Positions 1-6,384 of a stretch of 13,757 nucleotides of DNA are shown here, in pieces. The stretch covers positions 1 through 13,757 of the forward strand of contig CAAGRW010000121.1 in assembly GCA_900772775.1 (NCBI GenBank), given 5' to 3'. This DNA is from Candidatus Rifleibacteriota bacterium (lineage in GTDB: Bacteria > Vulcanimicrobiota > Xenobia > Xenobiales > Xenobiaceae). The notes below the pieces were generated by a model, which was not told the DNA's origin, made no database searches, and saw only the letters and a list, made by a program, of their open reading frames with translations. Within the stretch, counting starts at the first letter, position 1, and every line of letters starts with the position of its first letter. A program made the position numbers and the translations under genes.

Positions 1-178
1 AGATCTTTATATAGACGGTCGGGCCGTAAATAGCGCTCAGATAAAACATCCCGGTTTTATTTATTATCCTGCTAATCTAAGTCCAGGCCACCATAGTTTT
101 CGTTTGGAAGTTCGCCGAGGCTCTAATACACTCAACACTTTACAATGGGAAACTTCTTCGGCTGTAACAAATCGCTAA
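1..178 (+). CDS. C-terminal end of a protein with an Ig-like surface domain (5' truncated)
   Basis: The reading frame is open from base 2 and ends with TAA at 176-178, giving the last 58 residues of a gene that begins before the window. The residues contain a pattern typical of bacterial Ig-like or fibronectin-like repeats: an early DLYIDGRAV strand, then YYPANLSPGHHSFRLEVRRG, then a Trp (QWET) on a late strand. This follows the familiar 'xVxLDGxxV ... PxxLxPGxHxxxVxxxD ... W' layout of extracellular beta-sandwich domains. I therefore infer a secreted or surface protein, though no signal peptide can be seen because the N-terminus is missing. The next gene starts 46 bases downstream on the same strand, so this is probably the first visible gene of a three-gene operon. 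The enzymatic role, if any, is unknown. Confidence 0.65.
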   Translation, partial: DLYIDGRAVNSAQIKHPGFIYYPANLSPGHHSFRLEVRRGSNTLNTLQWETSSAVTNR

Positions 179-224
179 AAGTTAGGGAGAAGGCAAATTT
201 GTCTTTTTAAGGAAAGAAAAATTT

Positions 225-1100
225 ATGCTTGAATCAGGACAAGAGCTTCTAAGACGCCAGCGGCGTATGGTCGAACATCTGACCTGGAAATCGCTGGAAA
301 GCAAACCTACTTTATTTCGCTACGTACAAGAACCTATTTATAGTCTTACAATTACCGAAGAATACTTAATCGAATTTTTACATCAAAATCAGCTCGAATT
401 TGAATTGCAACCGCGCTATAATCCCGCTTCTCCGGTAGTATTGCACGTTACTATAAATGGTGTGTGCCAAAAAGTAAAACTCAATTGTATAAGTGGTTTG
501 TCTTGTTCTTGTGCTTTCATGACCGCCCGTACTCAATTTGCTAACGATTTTAAAGGTTGGTTGGATAGAGTAATAGGCAGCGAGCGCTTTGACCGCACCC
601 AATATATCGGCACGCGCCGTTGGGTCTCTTATCCTTACGCTTTGCCCTTATACGATACTGTGTATAAACCAGGTTCAACTTTACCTCAGTTGGCCAAAGA
701 TTCGCGCCACGCTTCATATTTATTCAATTTTAATAGCAAAGAGCAAGAATTTCTGCGCATTTTGGAAGAAGTTGTCGGTGAAAGTGACGATTCCGATAAT
801 CCTTTATTTGTTAGTGTTTATCCGCGCATCAATTCTAGTGGCAGTATAGAATTGGTTATTGCTAACTTAGAAGGCAAGCAACCGGTGCGTATTTTTTCCT
901 CAGGCAGCCATCCTATCATTTATCAAATTATTACTGAAAATACCGAATTGGTCATACCTTTAAAAACTTATCTTGACAACGCTTTGGGCAGCGAAAACTT
1001 AGACTTACCCAATTGTCGTACTAAAGGGAAAATGCTCTCTTTAATTTATACTCACCGCTCTCCCAGCAGTATAGAAGAGTTATTTGCTGAGGATGACTAG
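225..1100 (+). CDS. Uncharacterised cytosolic protein with two related halves
   Basis: I do not recognise this 291-residue protein. It has no signal peptide and no membrane segment, so it is probably cytosolic. Residues 63-123 and 200-260 align without a gap at an offset of 137. Both copies show PRxN at the start, an LD about 50 residues later, then GSE and a closing D (P63/P200, R64/R201, N66/N203, K110/K247, L113/L250, D114/D251, G118-E120/G255-E257, D123/D260). Each copy is preceded by a likely helix (near 44-55 and 171-184), which suggests a duplicated alpha-beta domain. The first copy carries Cys 81, 88, 94 and 96, and the second has none of them. The ATG at 225 has a purine-rich AAGGAAAG at 209-216. 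The gene sits between a surface-protein end and a secreted protein, so an envelope-related role is possible but unproven. Confidence 0.75.
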   Translation: MLESGQELLRRQRRMVEHLTWKSLESKPTLFRYVQEPIYSLTITEEYLIEFLHQNQLEFELQPRYNPASPVVLHVTINGVCQKVKLNCISGLSCSCAFMTARTQFANDFKGWLDRVIGSERFDRTQYIGTRRWVSYPYALPLYDTVYKPGSTLPQLAKDSRHASYLFNFNSKEQEFLRILEEVVGESDDSDNPLFVSVYPRINSSGSIELVIANLEGKQPVRIFSSGSHPIIYQIITENTELVIPLKTYLDNALGSENLDLPNCRTKGKMLSLIYTHRSPSSIEELFAEDD

Positions 1101-1120
1101 TTTTTTTAGGGTAAAAATAT

Positions 1121-2431
1121 ATGCGATTTAAATATTATTTATTTTTAGTAGGGTTGGGATTTTGGCTAAGTTTGTTTATGTTCATTCCTTATTCAGTCGA
1201 AGCTCAAACTCAGAGCGAAGGGCAAAATTTTTCTATTAAAACTGATAATTCTGAAGTTGCTCAAAAAGGGAAAAAGTCCATTTTAACAGTCTTTGGCAAT
1301 CCTGCCGACAGTGCCTATTTGCAAGCTACGGTTAAACGCTTGGAGTTTTCCATGGAGGAAACTTTGCCCGATCTTTATCCGGGCCAGCAAATTTGCCTAT
1401 CCAACGGTTTGCTGATTAAAAATGTTGCTTATCCCAATCTCAAAACCGAGATTTTGTCTTTTTCCGATCATCCTGAGCGCGTTAAAGAGCGCGGTTTGTT
1501 ATTTAAAGGAGGACTTATTCCCTTTAAGCCTTTGCGTTTTCAATATTATCACGAAGGTGGCAAAGAGGATAATCAATTGTGGCTTCGCTTAGATTTGCGT
1601 AATAATTCACGGCGCCAAAAAGCTACAGTTATGCTAATTGAGGGTGAAGGTGGCCCAAATAGAGATTATTTTCAGGCTGGACATAAAAATAATGAGCAAT
1701 TTTTGCGCCATTTAGCTGCTGGTTGCGGTCGCCTTTTGGAAATAGATCCCGAGCAAAGTATAACTATTTTTTGTCAAAAATTACCCTATTGCCAGGTGCT
1801 TAGCGGTACAACTCAATTTACTCTTTTGGAAGGCGGCGAAGTAAGTTTTTATCTAAATGCTTTGGAAGATCCTCAGGAGATGTTAAGCTTTAATTTGCTT
1901 TCCAATCCCAAAGATGTTCACGCTCGCGGCATCTACGCTTGTGCCGATCAATTTATCAATAAGGCCATTATAGTCAAAGATGATAAAGCTTCTGAAGTAC
2001 GCGCTGCTGTAGGAGCGCTCAGACAGCCCAACATAATAGTAGGTCCAGAACTTAGAGGCGACTATGGAGTCGTTTACGCTTTGCAATTTTTGCTTATCAA
2101 TCAAACCGCAAGTGCAGCCGATTTTGAACTTGTGATCAATCCCAGAGGGGGAAAGGCTACAGCCACCGTTTTAGAACAAACTGATTTTTATAATCAAATA
2201 ATAGAGCCTGCTGCCTGGTTAAGCGAACAAGTGCCCGATTTAGCCTATTTCCGTTTTGGCAATCAATATAATGATCGCTCTTTGGTTAAAGAAGCTGAAC
2301 CTTTTAGTGAATATAAGGCTGCTTTGCTTTCTGTGCCTGCCGGACAGAGTGCAGTTGTGCGCCTTCTGACGCTTCCGGAAGGAGCTTCCAACTACCCAGT
2401 GCGCTTTATCATGCGCCGGGGTGTTAAATAG
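1121..2431 (+). CDS. Secreted protein of unknown function, 436 residues
   Basis: The first 28 residues form a clear signal peptide: RFK, a long hydrophobic core (about residues 5-25) and a likely cleavage site after SVEA, before QTQS. There is no second membrane segment, so the mature protein should be in the periplasm or outside the cell. The mature part looks rich in beta strands, with a stretch around residues 130-175 (GLLFKGGLIPFKPLRFQYYH, then LWLRLDLRNNS) typical of a beta-sandwich. Cys 92, 202, 218, 224 and 274 could form disulfides. I see no lipobox, catalytic triad or metal-binding motif. Start: ATG at 1121, AGGG about 10 bases upstream, only 20 bases after the previous stop, so it is co-transcribed with the gene at 225. 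It converges on rdgB with only 28 bases between the stops and no clear terminator there. Confidence 0.75.
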   Translation: MRFKYYLFLVGLGFWLSLFMFIPYSVEAQTQSEGQNFSIKTDNSEVAQKGKKSILTVFGNPADSAYLQATVKRLEFSMEETLPDLYPGQQICLSNGLLIKNVAYPNLKTEILSFSDHPERVKERGLLFKGGLIPFKPLRFQYYHEGGKEDNQLWLRLDLRNNSRRQKATVMLIEGEGGPNRDYFQAGHKNNEQFLRHLAAGCGRLLEIDPEQSITIFCQKLPYCQVLSGTTQFTLLEGGEVSFYLNALEDPQEMLSFNLLSNPKDVHARGIYACADQFINKAIIVKDDKASEVRAAVGALRQPNIIVGPELRGDYGVVYALQFLLINQTASAADFELVINPRGGKATATVLEQTDFYNQIIEPAAWLSEQVPDLAYFRFGNQYNDRSLVKEAEPFSEYKAALLSVPAGQSAVVRLLTLPEGASNYPVRFIMRRGVK

Positions 2432-2459
2432 GGTTGGAAAGAGAAGCAGCCTTTGTAGA

Positions 2460-3107
2460 TTAGGCTAGTTTGTCAAGTAGCAGGCGCACGGCTTGACGCA
2501 CAGCCTGGCCGCGGTGGCTTATCTCGTTTTTTTCTTGTTCACTAAGCTCGGCCATGTGGCGACCGTTTCCTAAATCGGGTATAAAGATAGGATCGTAGCC
2601 AAATCCACCGCGACCGTAAGCTTCAAAAGCAATATGGCCGGGGCATAGTGCTTCGGCTTTAATATAGTCATCGGCAGAAGAAACTAAACCTAATTTATCC
2701 AAACCATCAATAACGCACAAGCAGCGAAACTGAGCATGACGCTTCTCCAAAGGCTCATTATGTAAAATTTCCAAAACTTTTTCGTTCTTTTCCGCTTGGT
2801 TTTGGCATTGACTTAAAAAACGATGGGAAAATAGTCCTGGCGCTCCCTCTAAGGCGTCTATTTCTAAGCCGGAATCGTCTGCTAAACAGGCCATATGGGC
2901 AGCCTGTCCGTAGTGTTTGGCTTTAATGAGCGCGTTCTCTAAATAGGTGTTGCCGGTTTCCTCCGGTTCGGTAATAGTATGTTGAGGATCTATTTCGCTT
3001 AAACTTACTAACTCTATGGGCCAACCGGCTAAAATCGCTTTCATTTCTGCAGCTTTATGAGCGTTGCCAGTTGCTAAAAGTAATTTAGGTATTGCTTGAT
3101 TTGACAC
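2460..3107 (-). CDS. rdgB: RdgB/HAM1-type XTP/dITP diphosphatase
   Basis: This enzyme hydrolyses non-canonical purine triphosphates (ITP, dITP, XTP) to monophosphates and pyrophosphate, keeping them out of DNA and RNA. All family motifs are present, numbered from the GTG start: LLATGNAHKAAEM near 9-22 (substrate loop), ETGNTYLENALIKA near 50-63, ADDSGLEIDALEGAPG near 76-91 with the catalytic Asp of the DDSG motif at 78, GRGGFGYDPIFIP further on, and AELSEQEKNEISHRGQA at the C-terminus. The length of 215 residues is close to the family norm of about 200. I chose GTG at 3107 over the in-frame ATG at 3131 because GGAGA lies 6 bases before the GTG and the protein then starts just ahead of the first conserved strand. 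The gene overlaps the coiled-coil gene upstream by 23 bases, so the two are translationally linked. Confidence 0.93.
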   Translation of the reverse strand: MSNQAIPKLLLATGNAHKAAEMKAILAGWPIELVSLSEIDPQHTITEPEETGNTYLENALIKAKHYGQAAHMACLADDSGLEIDALEGAPGLFSHRFLSQCQNQAEKNEKVLEILHNEPLEKRHAQFRCLCVIDGLDKLGLVSSADDYIKAEALCPGHIAFEAYGRGGFGYDPIFIPDLGNGRHMAELSEQEKNEISHRGQAVRQAVRLLLDKLA

Positions 3108-3402
3108 GATTAATCTCCGCCCACTTTTCATCTATTTCCCATTGTTTAAGCTGGATATTTTGGCAAGTCGCTTGTAAATCTGGGTCTTTGACCTCACCTT
3201 TGACGTAGCTTTCGTAAACTTTAAGAGCTAGAGCGTTTAAAAGGCCATCTTTTTCTTGGCGCAAAGTACGCACTTCTGATTTGAGTCGTTCTATCTTTAA
3301 TCTGGTTTCGGCCGAGCTGACCAATTCGTCGCGCTTCCTAGCAGCTGCGTCGGCTAAACCTTTCATAATGTCACCGGTGGCGCTAAAAAAGCCGTTAGCC
3401 AT
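3085..3402 (-). CDS. Small coiled-coil protein of unknown function
   Basis: The product has 105 residues and no signal peptide or membrane segment. After a short N-terminal stretch (MANGFFSATGDIMKGLADAA), residues about 20-60 are rich in Lys, Arg, Glu and Leu with heptad-like spacing, and a second helical stretch follows near 78-100. The whole resembles the helical N-terminal part of zinc-ribbon proteins found in many Gram-positive genomes, but there is no Cys pair here, so no zinc ribbon. An AAAGGAG Shine-Dalgarno sequence sits at 3409-3415, about 6 bases before the ATG, which is among the best in the window. The 3' end overlaps rdgB. A structural or scaffold role is possible, but I assign no function. 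Confidence 0.75.
   Translation of the reverse strand: MANGFFSATGDIMKGLADAAARKRDELVSSAETRLKIERLKSEVRTLRQEKDGLLNALALKVYESYVKGEVKDPDLQATCQNIQLKQWEIDEKWAEINRVKSSNT
3114..3118 (-). promoter_or_regulatory. Ribosome binding site that decides the rdgB start
   Basis: On the minus strand GGAGA is followed by 6 bases and then GTG at 3107. The alternative ATG at 3131 has only GGGA about 6 bases upstream. This site lies inside the end of the coiled-coil gene. Confidence 0.55.
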
Positions 3403-3420
3403 AAAATGCTCCTTTCAAAA

Positions 3421-3473
3421 CAGCCCTCTTGCTCAGCTTTAGTCGCTATGACTTTAGTCGGGTGAGAGGGCTG
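3421..3473 (-). terminator. Stem-loop between hemL and the coiled-coil gene
   Basis: Bases 3421-3429 and 3465-3473 are perfect 9-base complements (CAGCCCTCT / AGAGGGCTG). With G-U pairs the stem extends to 14 pairs (3421-3434 with 3460-3473) around a 25-base loop. On the minus strand the stem is followed by TTTT and then the Shine-Dalgarno sequence of the next gene. It may end most hemL transcripts or act as an attenuator or processing site. The loop region also holds a direct repeat CTTTAGTCG at 3437-3445 and 3452-3460. Confidence 0.55.
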
Positions 3474-3493
3474 CGTATTTTCTCAAGTGTGAA

Positions 3494-4768
3494 TTACTTT
3501 AATTTGAGTTTTTTCATCACACGATCGGCCGTTTCGATTACGCGGTCAATTTCTGCTTCTGTGTGAACGGCAGAAATACAAGCGGCGTCGGTTGTTGACG
3601 GCGGGAGATAGATACCTTCGTCCAACATAGCGTGGAAGAATTTGGCAAAGGTCTCATAATCGAATTGGGTGCTGTCTTGGTAGTTGCGCACTTGCTTGGG
3701 GCCAAAAGCGATAAAGAACATAGAGCCTACGCTTTGCACCAGCATGCCACCTACTTCTTTAAGACCGTTGACTAAACGATTGGAGAGAGTTTCCAAACGC
3801 TCATAAACTCCGGGCTGGAAGGCCAACTCCAATTCGGCAATAGCGCCGTAGACGCTTATGGGGTTGCCGCAATAGGTGCCGGCTTGATAGATCGGGCCGG
3901 TAGGGGAAACGCTCTTCATATATTCGGCTTTGCCACCGTAAGCGCCCATAGCTAAGCCACCGGAAATGGCCTTGCCCAAACAAGTGAGGTCAGCAGCAAT
4001 ATGGAAGCGCTCTTGGGCACCGCCTTTAGCTAAGCGGAAGCCGGTGAGAACTTCATCTAAAATGAAGAGGGCTCCGTGAGCGTGGCAGAGATCGCGTACA
4101 CCTTCAAGGAAGCCAGGTTCGGGAGCGATAACTCCCATAGAGCCAGTCACCGGCTCTAAGATGGCAGCGGCAATTTCGCCGGGATATTGCTCAAATAAAG
4201 CTTTTACTTTTTCTAAGTCGTTAAAGTCGGCAACTACAGTTTCGGCAGCTGCTCCGGGAGAGGCACCTAAGGCTAAGGGGCCGCCGTTCTCTTCGGCTTC
4301 GATGCCAACTGAGTCTAAGCACTCGACGTGGCCGTGATAGCAACCTTCAAATTTCATGATACGAGGACGGCGAGTAACAGAACGGGCTACACGCAAAGCG
4401 GAGTTGACAGCTTCGGCGCCGGAATTGACAAAGCGCAACATCTCCATAGAAGGATAAGCTTCGCGAACCATTTGGGCCAGCTTCAGCTCGCCTTCGGTGG
4501 AGGCGCCGAAGAGAGTGCCTCGCTCAGCAGCGCTCTTGACAGCTTCAACAATGTGGGGATGGCAATGGCCGAAAAGTAAGGGGCCCCAACCACAGCAAAG
4601 ATCTAAGTAGCAATTGCCGTCAATATCGTAGACTTGGCTGCCTACGCCTTTGGCAATAATGGGAGGGAAGCCTCCAACTTGGTTAAAACCGCGGAACGGA
4701 CTGTTGACGCCGCCGGGAATAATGGAAGTCAGTTGAGAGTAAACTCTCTCAGATTTATCTAATCTCAT
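3494..4768 (-). CDS. hemL: Glutamate-1-semialdehyde 2,1-aminomutase
   Basis: HemL converts glutamate-1-semialdehyde to 5-aminolevulinate, the last step of the C5 route to tetrapyrroles, using pyridoxal or pyridoxamine phosphate in the cytosol. The 424-residue length fits the family. Visible motifs are IPGGVNSPFRGF (17-28), RFVNSGAEAVNSALR (112-126), KFEGCYHGH (139-147), LDEVLTGFR (237-245) with Asp 238 for the cofactor ring nitrogen, LGKAISGG (264-271) with cofactor-binding Lys 266, YQAGTYCGNP, and the C-terminal FFHAMLDEGIYLPPS. The last of these separates HemL from other class III aminotransferases. Oddities: the active-site lid after Gly 155 lacks the usual AGSG sequence, the Thr of NSGTEA is Ala 118, and the Met of DEVMTGFR is Leu 241. 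The ribosome site is weak (AGG about 9 bases upstream). hemA, hemB and other heme genes are not in this window. Confidence 0.95.
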   Translation of the reverse strand: MRLDKSERVYSQLTSIIPGGVNSPFRGFNQVGGFPPIIAKGVGSQVYDIDGNCYLDLCCGWGPLLFGHCHPHIVEAVKSAAERGTLFGASTEGELKLAQMVREAYPSMEMLRFVNSGAEAVNSALRVARSVTRRPRIMKFEGCYHGHVECLDSVGIEAEENGGPLALGASPGAAAETVVADFNDLEKVKALFEQYPGEIAAAILEPVTGSMGVIAPEPGFLEGVRDLCHAHGALFILDEVLTGFRLAKGGAQERFHIAADLTCLGKAISGGLAMGAYGGKAEYMKSVSPTGPIYQAGTYCGNPISVYGAIAELELAFQPGVYERLETLSNRLVNGLKEVGGMLVQSVGSMFFIAFGPKQVRNYQDSTQFDYETFAKFFHAMLDEGIYLPPSTTDAACISAVHTEAEIDRVIETADRVMKKLKLK

Positions 4769-4973
4769 AGTGCCGAACCTGTTCGCTTTAGATGTAAGTG
4801 GCCCTGCTAAAGGTGCTATCTGGTAGATAGTTCTCGAATTTTTGACTGTTTATTTTAGTTTGATTTTTTCTAGCTTTGGAAAGAAATATAAGGGACTAAT
4901 TTTGTGTCGGTGTTACTAGGGGAAAAGGTAGGTATGTAGAAGAAAGAATAGCTTTTTTAGCAAGAGAGTAGAG

Positions 4974-5008
4974 TTGGTACCGATTTTTTCGAGTTCAGTC
5001 GGTGCCGG
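4974..5008 (+). promoter_or_regulatory. Hairpin in the leader just before pilC
   Basis: GGTACCGA at 4976-4983 pairs with TCGGTGCC at 4999-5006 with one G-U pair, and two more G-U pairs extend it to 4974-5008. The loop is 15 bases and T-rich. The 3' arm covers an upstream GGAG (5007-5010, partly) and a GTG at 5002, while the GGAG at 5015 stays free. It could influence translation of pilC, or be a terminator-like element without a strong T tail after it. Confidence 0.4.
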
Positions 5009-5014
5009 AGAATT

Positions 5015-5020
5015 GGAGAA
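5015..5020 (+). promoter_or_regulatory. Probable ribosome binding site of pilC
   Basis: GGAGAA lies 11-13 bases before the ATG at 5032. The spacing is a little long, but no better site serves this ATG. The in-frame GTG at 5002 would add ten residues with no family similarity. Confidence 0.4.
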
Positions 5021-5031
5021 TAATCAGCGCT

Positions 5032-6249
5032 ATGCCGGTTTTTGATTATACTGCAGTAGACTCAAGAGGACGAAGTGTCGACGGAACTGTAGAGGCTCCC
5101 GATAAGCAAGCCGTTATTCGCGACTTGCGTAATATTCGTTATACTGTAACGACTATCAAAGAGCGTCGTGACCCCACTCGTATTATTAAAGATTTAACTG
5201 CTCGTTTTGAGAGGGCCGACTTGTATGCTCTGGCTATTTTTACTAGGCAGTTTGCTGTACTCTTCAACTCCGGTATTTCCACTGTGCGAAGTTTAGACGG
5301 TTTAGGCCGTCAAACTCTGAACGGGCCGCTGAGTCGTGCTGTACGTGAAGTCCACGACGATATCCGTATGGGTTACACGTTGGCCAAATCTATGAGTAAG
5401 CATCCTTTGGTCTTCGATCAGCTTTACATAGCCATGGTTCGAGCTGGAGAAATGTCTGGCTCTATGGGCGATATTATGGAGCGTCTGGCCAACTTGCTCG
5501 AACGTGAGGTGCGTTTACGCGCCAAAGTATCTTCAGCCACCACCTATCCTTTGGTAGTATTTGGTGCTTGCTGTTTGGTAACTTTTGTATTGGTCAACTA
5601 CGTATTCCCTACCTTCGTAGCTCTGTTTGAAGGTATCGATGTTCAGCTTCCTGCCATTACCCGCAGCCTTATCTGGATTACCAAGATGGCCACCAATCCT
5701 TTCGTAGTTGTCAGCACTTTGGCTGTTATTGGTTTGGTTTCCTATTTTGTCGGTCAATATGTCCGTACAGAAAAGGGTAAACGCGCTCTTGATGGCATGA
5801 TGTTAGATATGCCTTTGATTGGCCCGGTTATTCAAAAAGTGGCCCTTTCCCGCTTCTGCCGTACTTTAGGCACCTTGATCGCCAGCGGTGTTCCTGTGGT
5901 TCACTCTTTAGAAATTGTTAGTAAAGCGGTGGGCAACTCCGTTATTGGTGATATTCTTTTGGAAGTGCAAATGGGTTTGAAGCAAGGTATGCGTCTTTCC
6001 GAGCCCATTAAGAAATATAAAATTTTCCCGCCTATGCTTTATCAAATGATTGCTGTAGGTGAAGAGACCGGTAACTTACCCACTTTGCTCGATAAGTTGG
6101 CCGATTTCTACGATTTGGAAGTCGAACACGTATTAGAAGCTCTCACTTCCATGCTCGAGCCTATCATGATCTTCTTCATGGGTCTGGTCGTAGGTTATGT
6201 CTTGCTGGCTGTATTCTTGCCCGTTTACGATTTGGTGGGCAAATTCTAA
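5032..6249 (+). CDS. pilC: Type II secretion F / PilC family inner-membrane platform protein
   Basis: PilC/GspF is the polytopic inner-membrane protein that couples the assembly ATPase to pilin polymerisation in type IV pili and type II secretion. From the ATG at 5032 the product has 405 residues, as expected, and starts MPVFDYTAVDSRGRSVDGTV, the standard N-terminal domain of the family. Two T2SF repeats follow, near 66-190 and 272-394. Each starts with an (F/L)xRxxxxL(I/F)xSGI/V motif, and each carries an AGE/VGE motif (RAGEMSGSM near 137-145 and AVGEETGNL near 341-349). Three membrane segments lie near 173-200, 223-243 and 376-398. An in-frame GTG at 5002 would add ten unrelated residues. 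No pilB, pilT, pilM or pilin gene lies nearby, so I cannot say whether it serves pili, secretion or competence. The symbol is a best guess; gspF is the alternative. Confidence 0.9.
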   Translation: MPVFDYTAVDSRGRSVDGTVEAPDKQAVIRDLRNIRYTVTTIKERRDPTRIIKDLTARFERADLYALAIFTRQFAVLFNSGISTVRSLDGLGRQTLNGPLSRAVREVHDDIRMGYTLAKSMSKHPLVFDQLYIAMVRAGEMSGSMGDIMERLANLLEREVRLRAKVSSATTYPLVVFGACCLVTFVLVNYVFPTFVALFEGIDVQLPAITRSLIWITKMATNPFVVVSTLAVIGLVSYFVGQYVRTEKGKRALDGMMLDMPLIGPVIQKVALSRFCRTLGTLIASGVPVVHSLEIVSKAVGNSVIGDILLEVQMGLKQGMRLSEPIKKYKIFPPMLYQMIAVGEETGNLPTLLDKLADFYDLEVEHVLEALTSMLEPIMIFFMGLVVGYVLLAVFLPVYDLVGKF

Positions 6250-6265
6250 AATTTAAGCCTTAATT

Positions 6266-6302
6266 GGGAGCCGTCGTCAGCTTAGAGCTGGGGACGGCTT
6301 CC
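6266..6302 (+). terminator. Stem-loop after pilC
   Basis: GGGAGCCGTC at 6266-6275 pairs with GACGGCTTCC at 6293-6302 with one G-U pair, and inside it CAGCT (6278-6282) pairs with AGCTG (6286-6290) around TAG. This is a strong, nested hairpin 16 bases after the pilC stop. The T tail is poor, so it may need Rho, or may be an RNA-end protecting structure. It separates pilC from prfC. Confidence 0.5.
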
Positions 6303-6350
6303 TTCGTTGCTAGGGGCTTTGCCAAAAATTACTGATATATAAAGTAGTGA

Positions 6351-6366
6351 AGCGCTTTTAGGCGCT
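6351..6366 (+). repeat. Short inverted repeat before prfC
   Basis: AGCGC at 6351-6355 and GCGCT at 6362-6366 form a 5-base stem 10 bases before the prfC ribosome site (GAGGA, 6376-6380). An A/T-rich stretch with TATATAAAG (6336-6344) lies just upstream and could hold a -10 element, but I see no good -35 partner. Confidence 0.25.
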
Positions 6367-6384
6367 GCTAAAAATGAGGAAAAT

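Noticed and set aside
378..602. Minus-strand open frame inside the 225-1100 gene
   Set aside because: Antisense shadow; no start signal, and the plus-strand frame continues through it and carries the internal repeat.
1101..1115. T7 run just after the 291-residue protein gene
   Set aside because: No stem precedes it, and the next gene starts 20 bases on, so a terminator is unlikely.
4328..4579. 83-codon plus-strand open frame
   Set aside because: It lies wholly inside hemL on the opposite strand and has no family signal or ribosome site.
4816..4830. Perfect 6-base palindrome CTATCT-GGT-AGATAG before hemL
   Set aside because: It is short and there is no second copy or promoter to tie it to, so an operator is not supported.
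4842..4870. TTGACT that looks like a -35 element before pilC
   Set aside because: The hexamer 17 bases downstream is TTTTTC, which is a poor -10, and no TATAAT lies at usable spacing.
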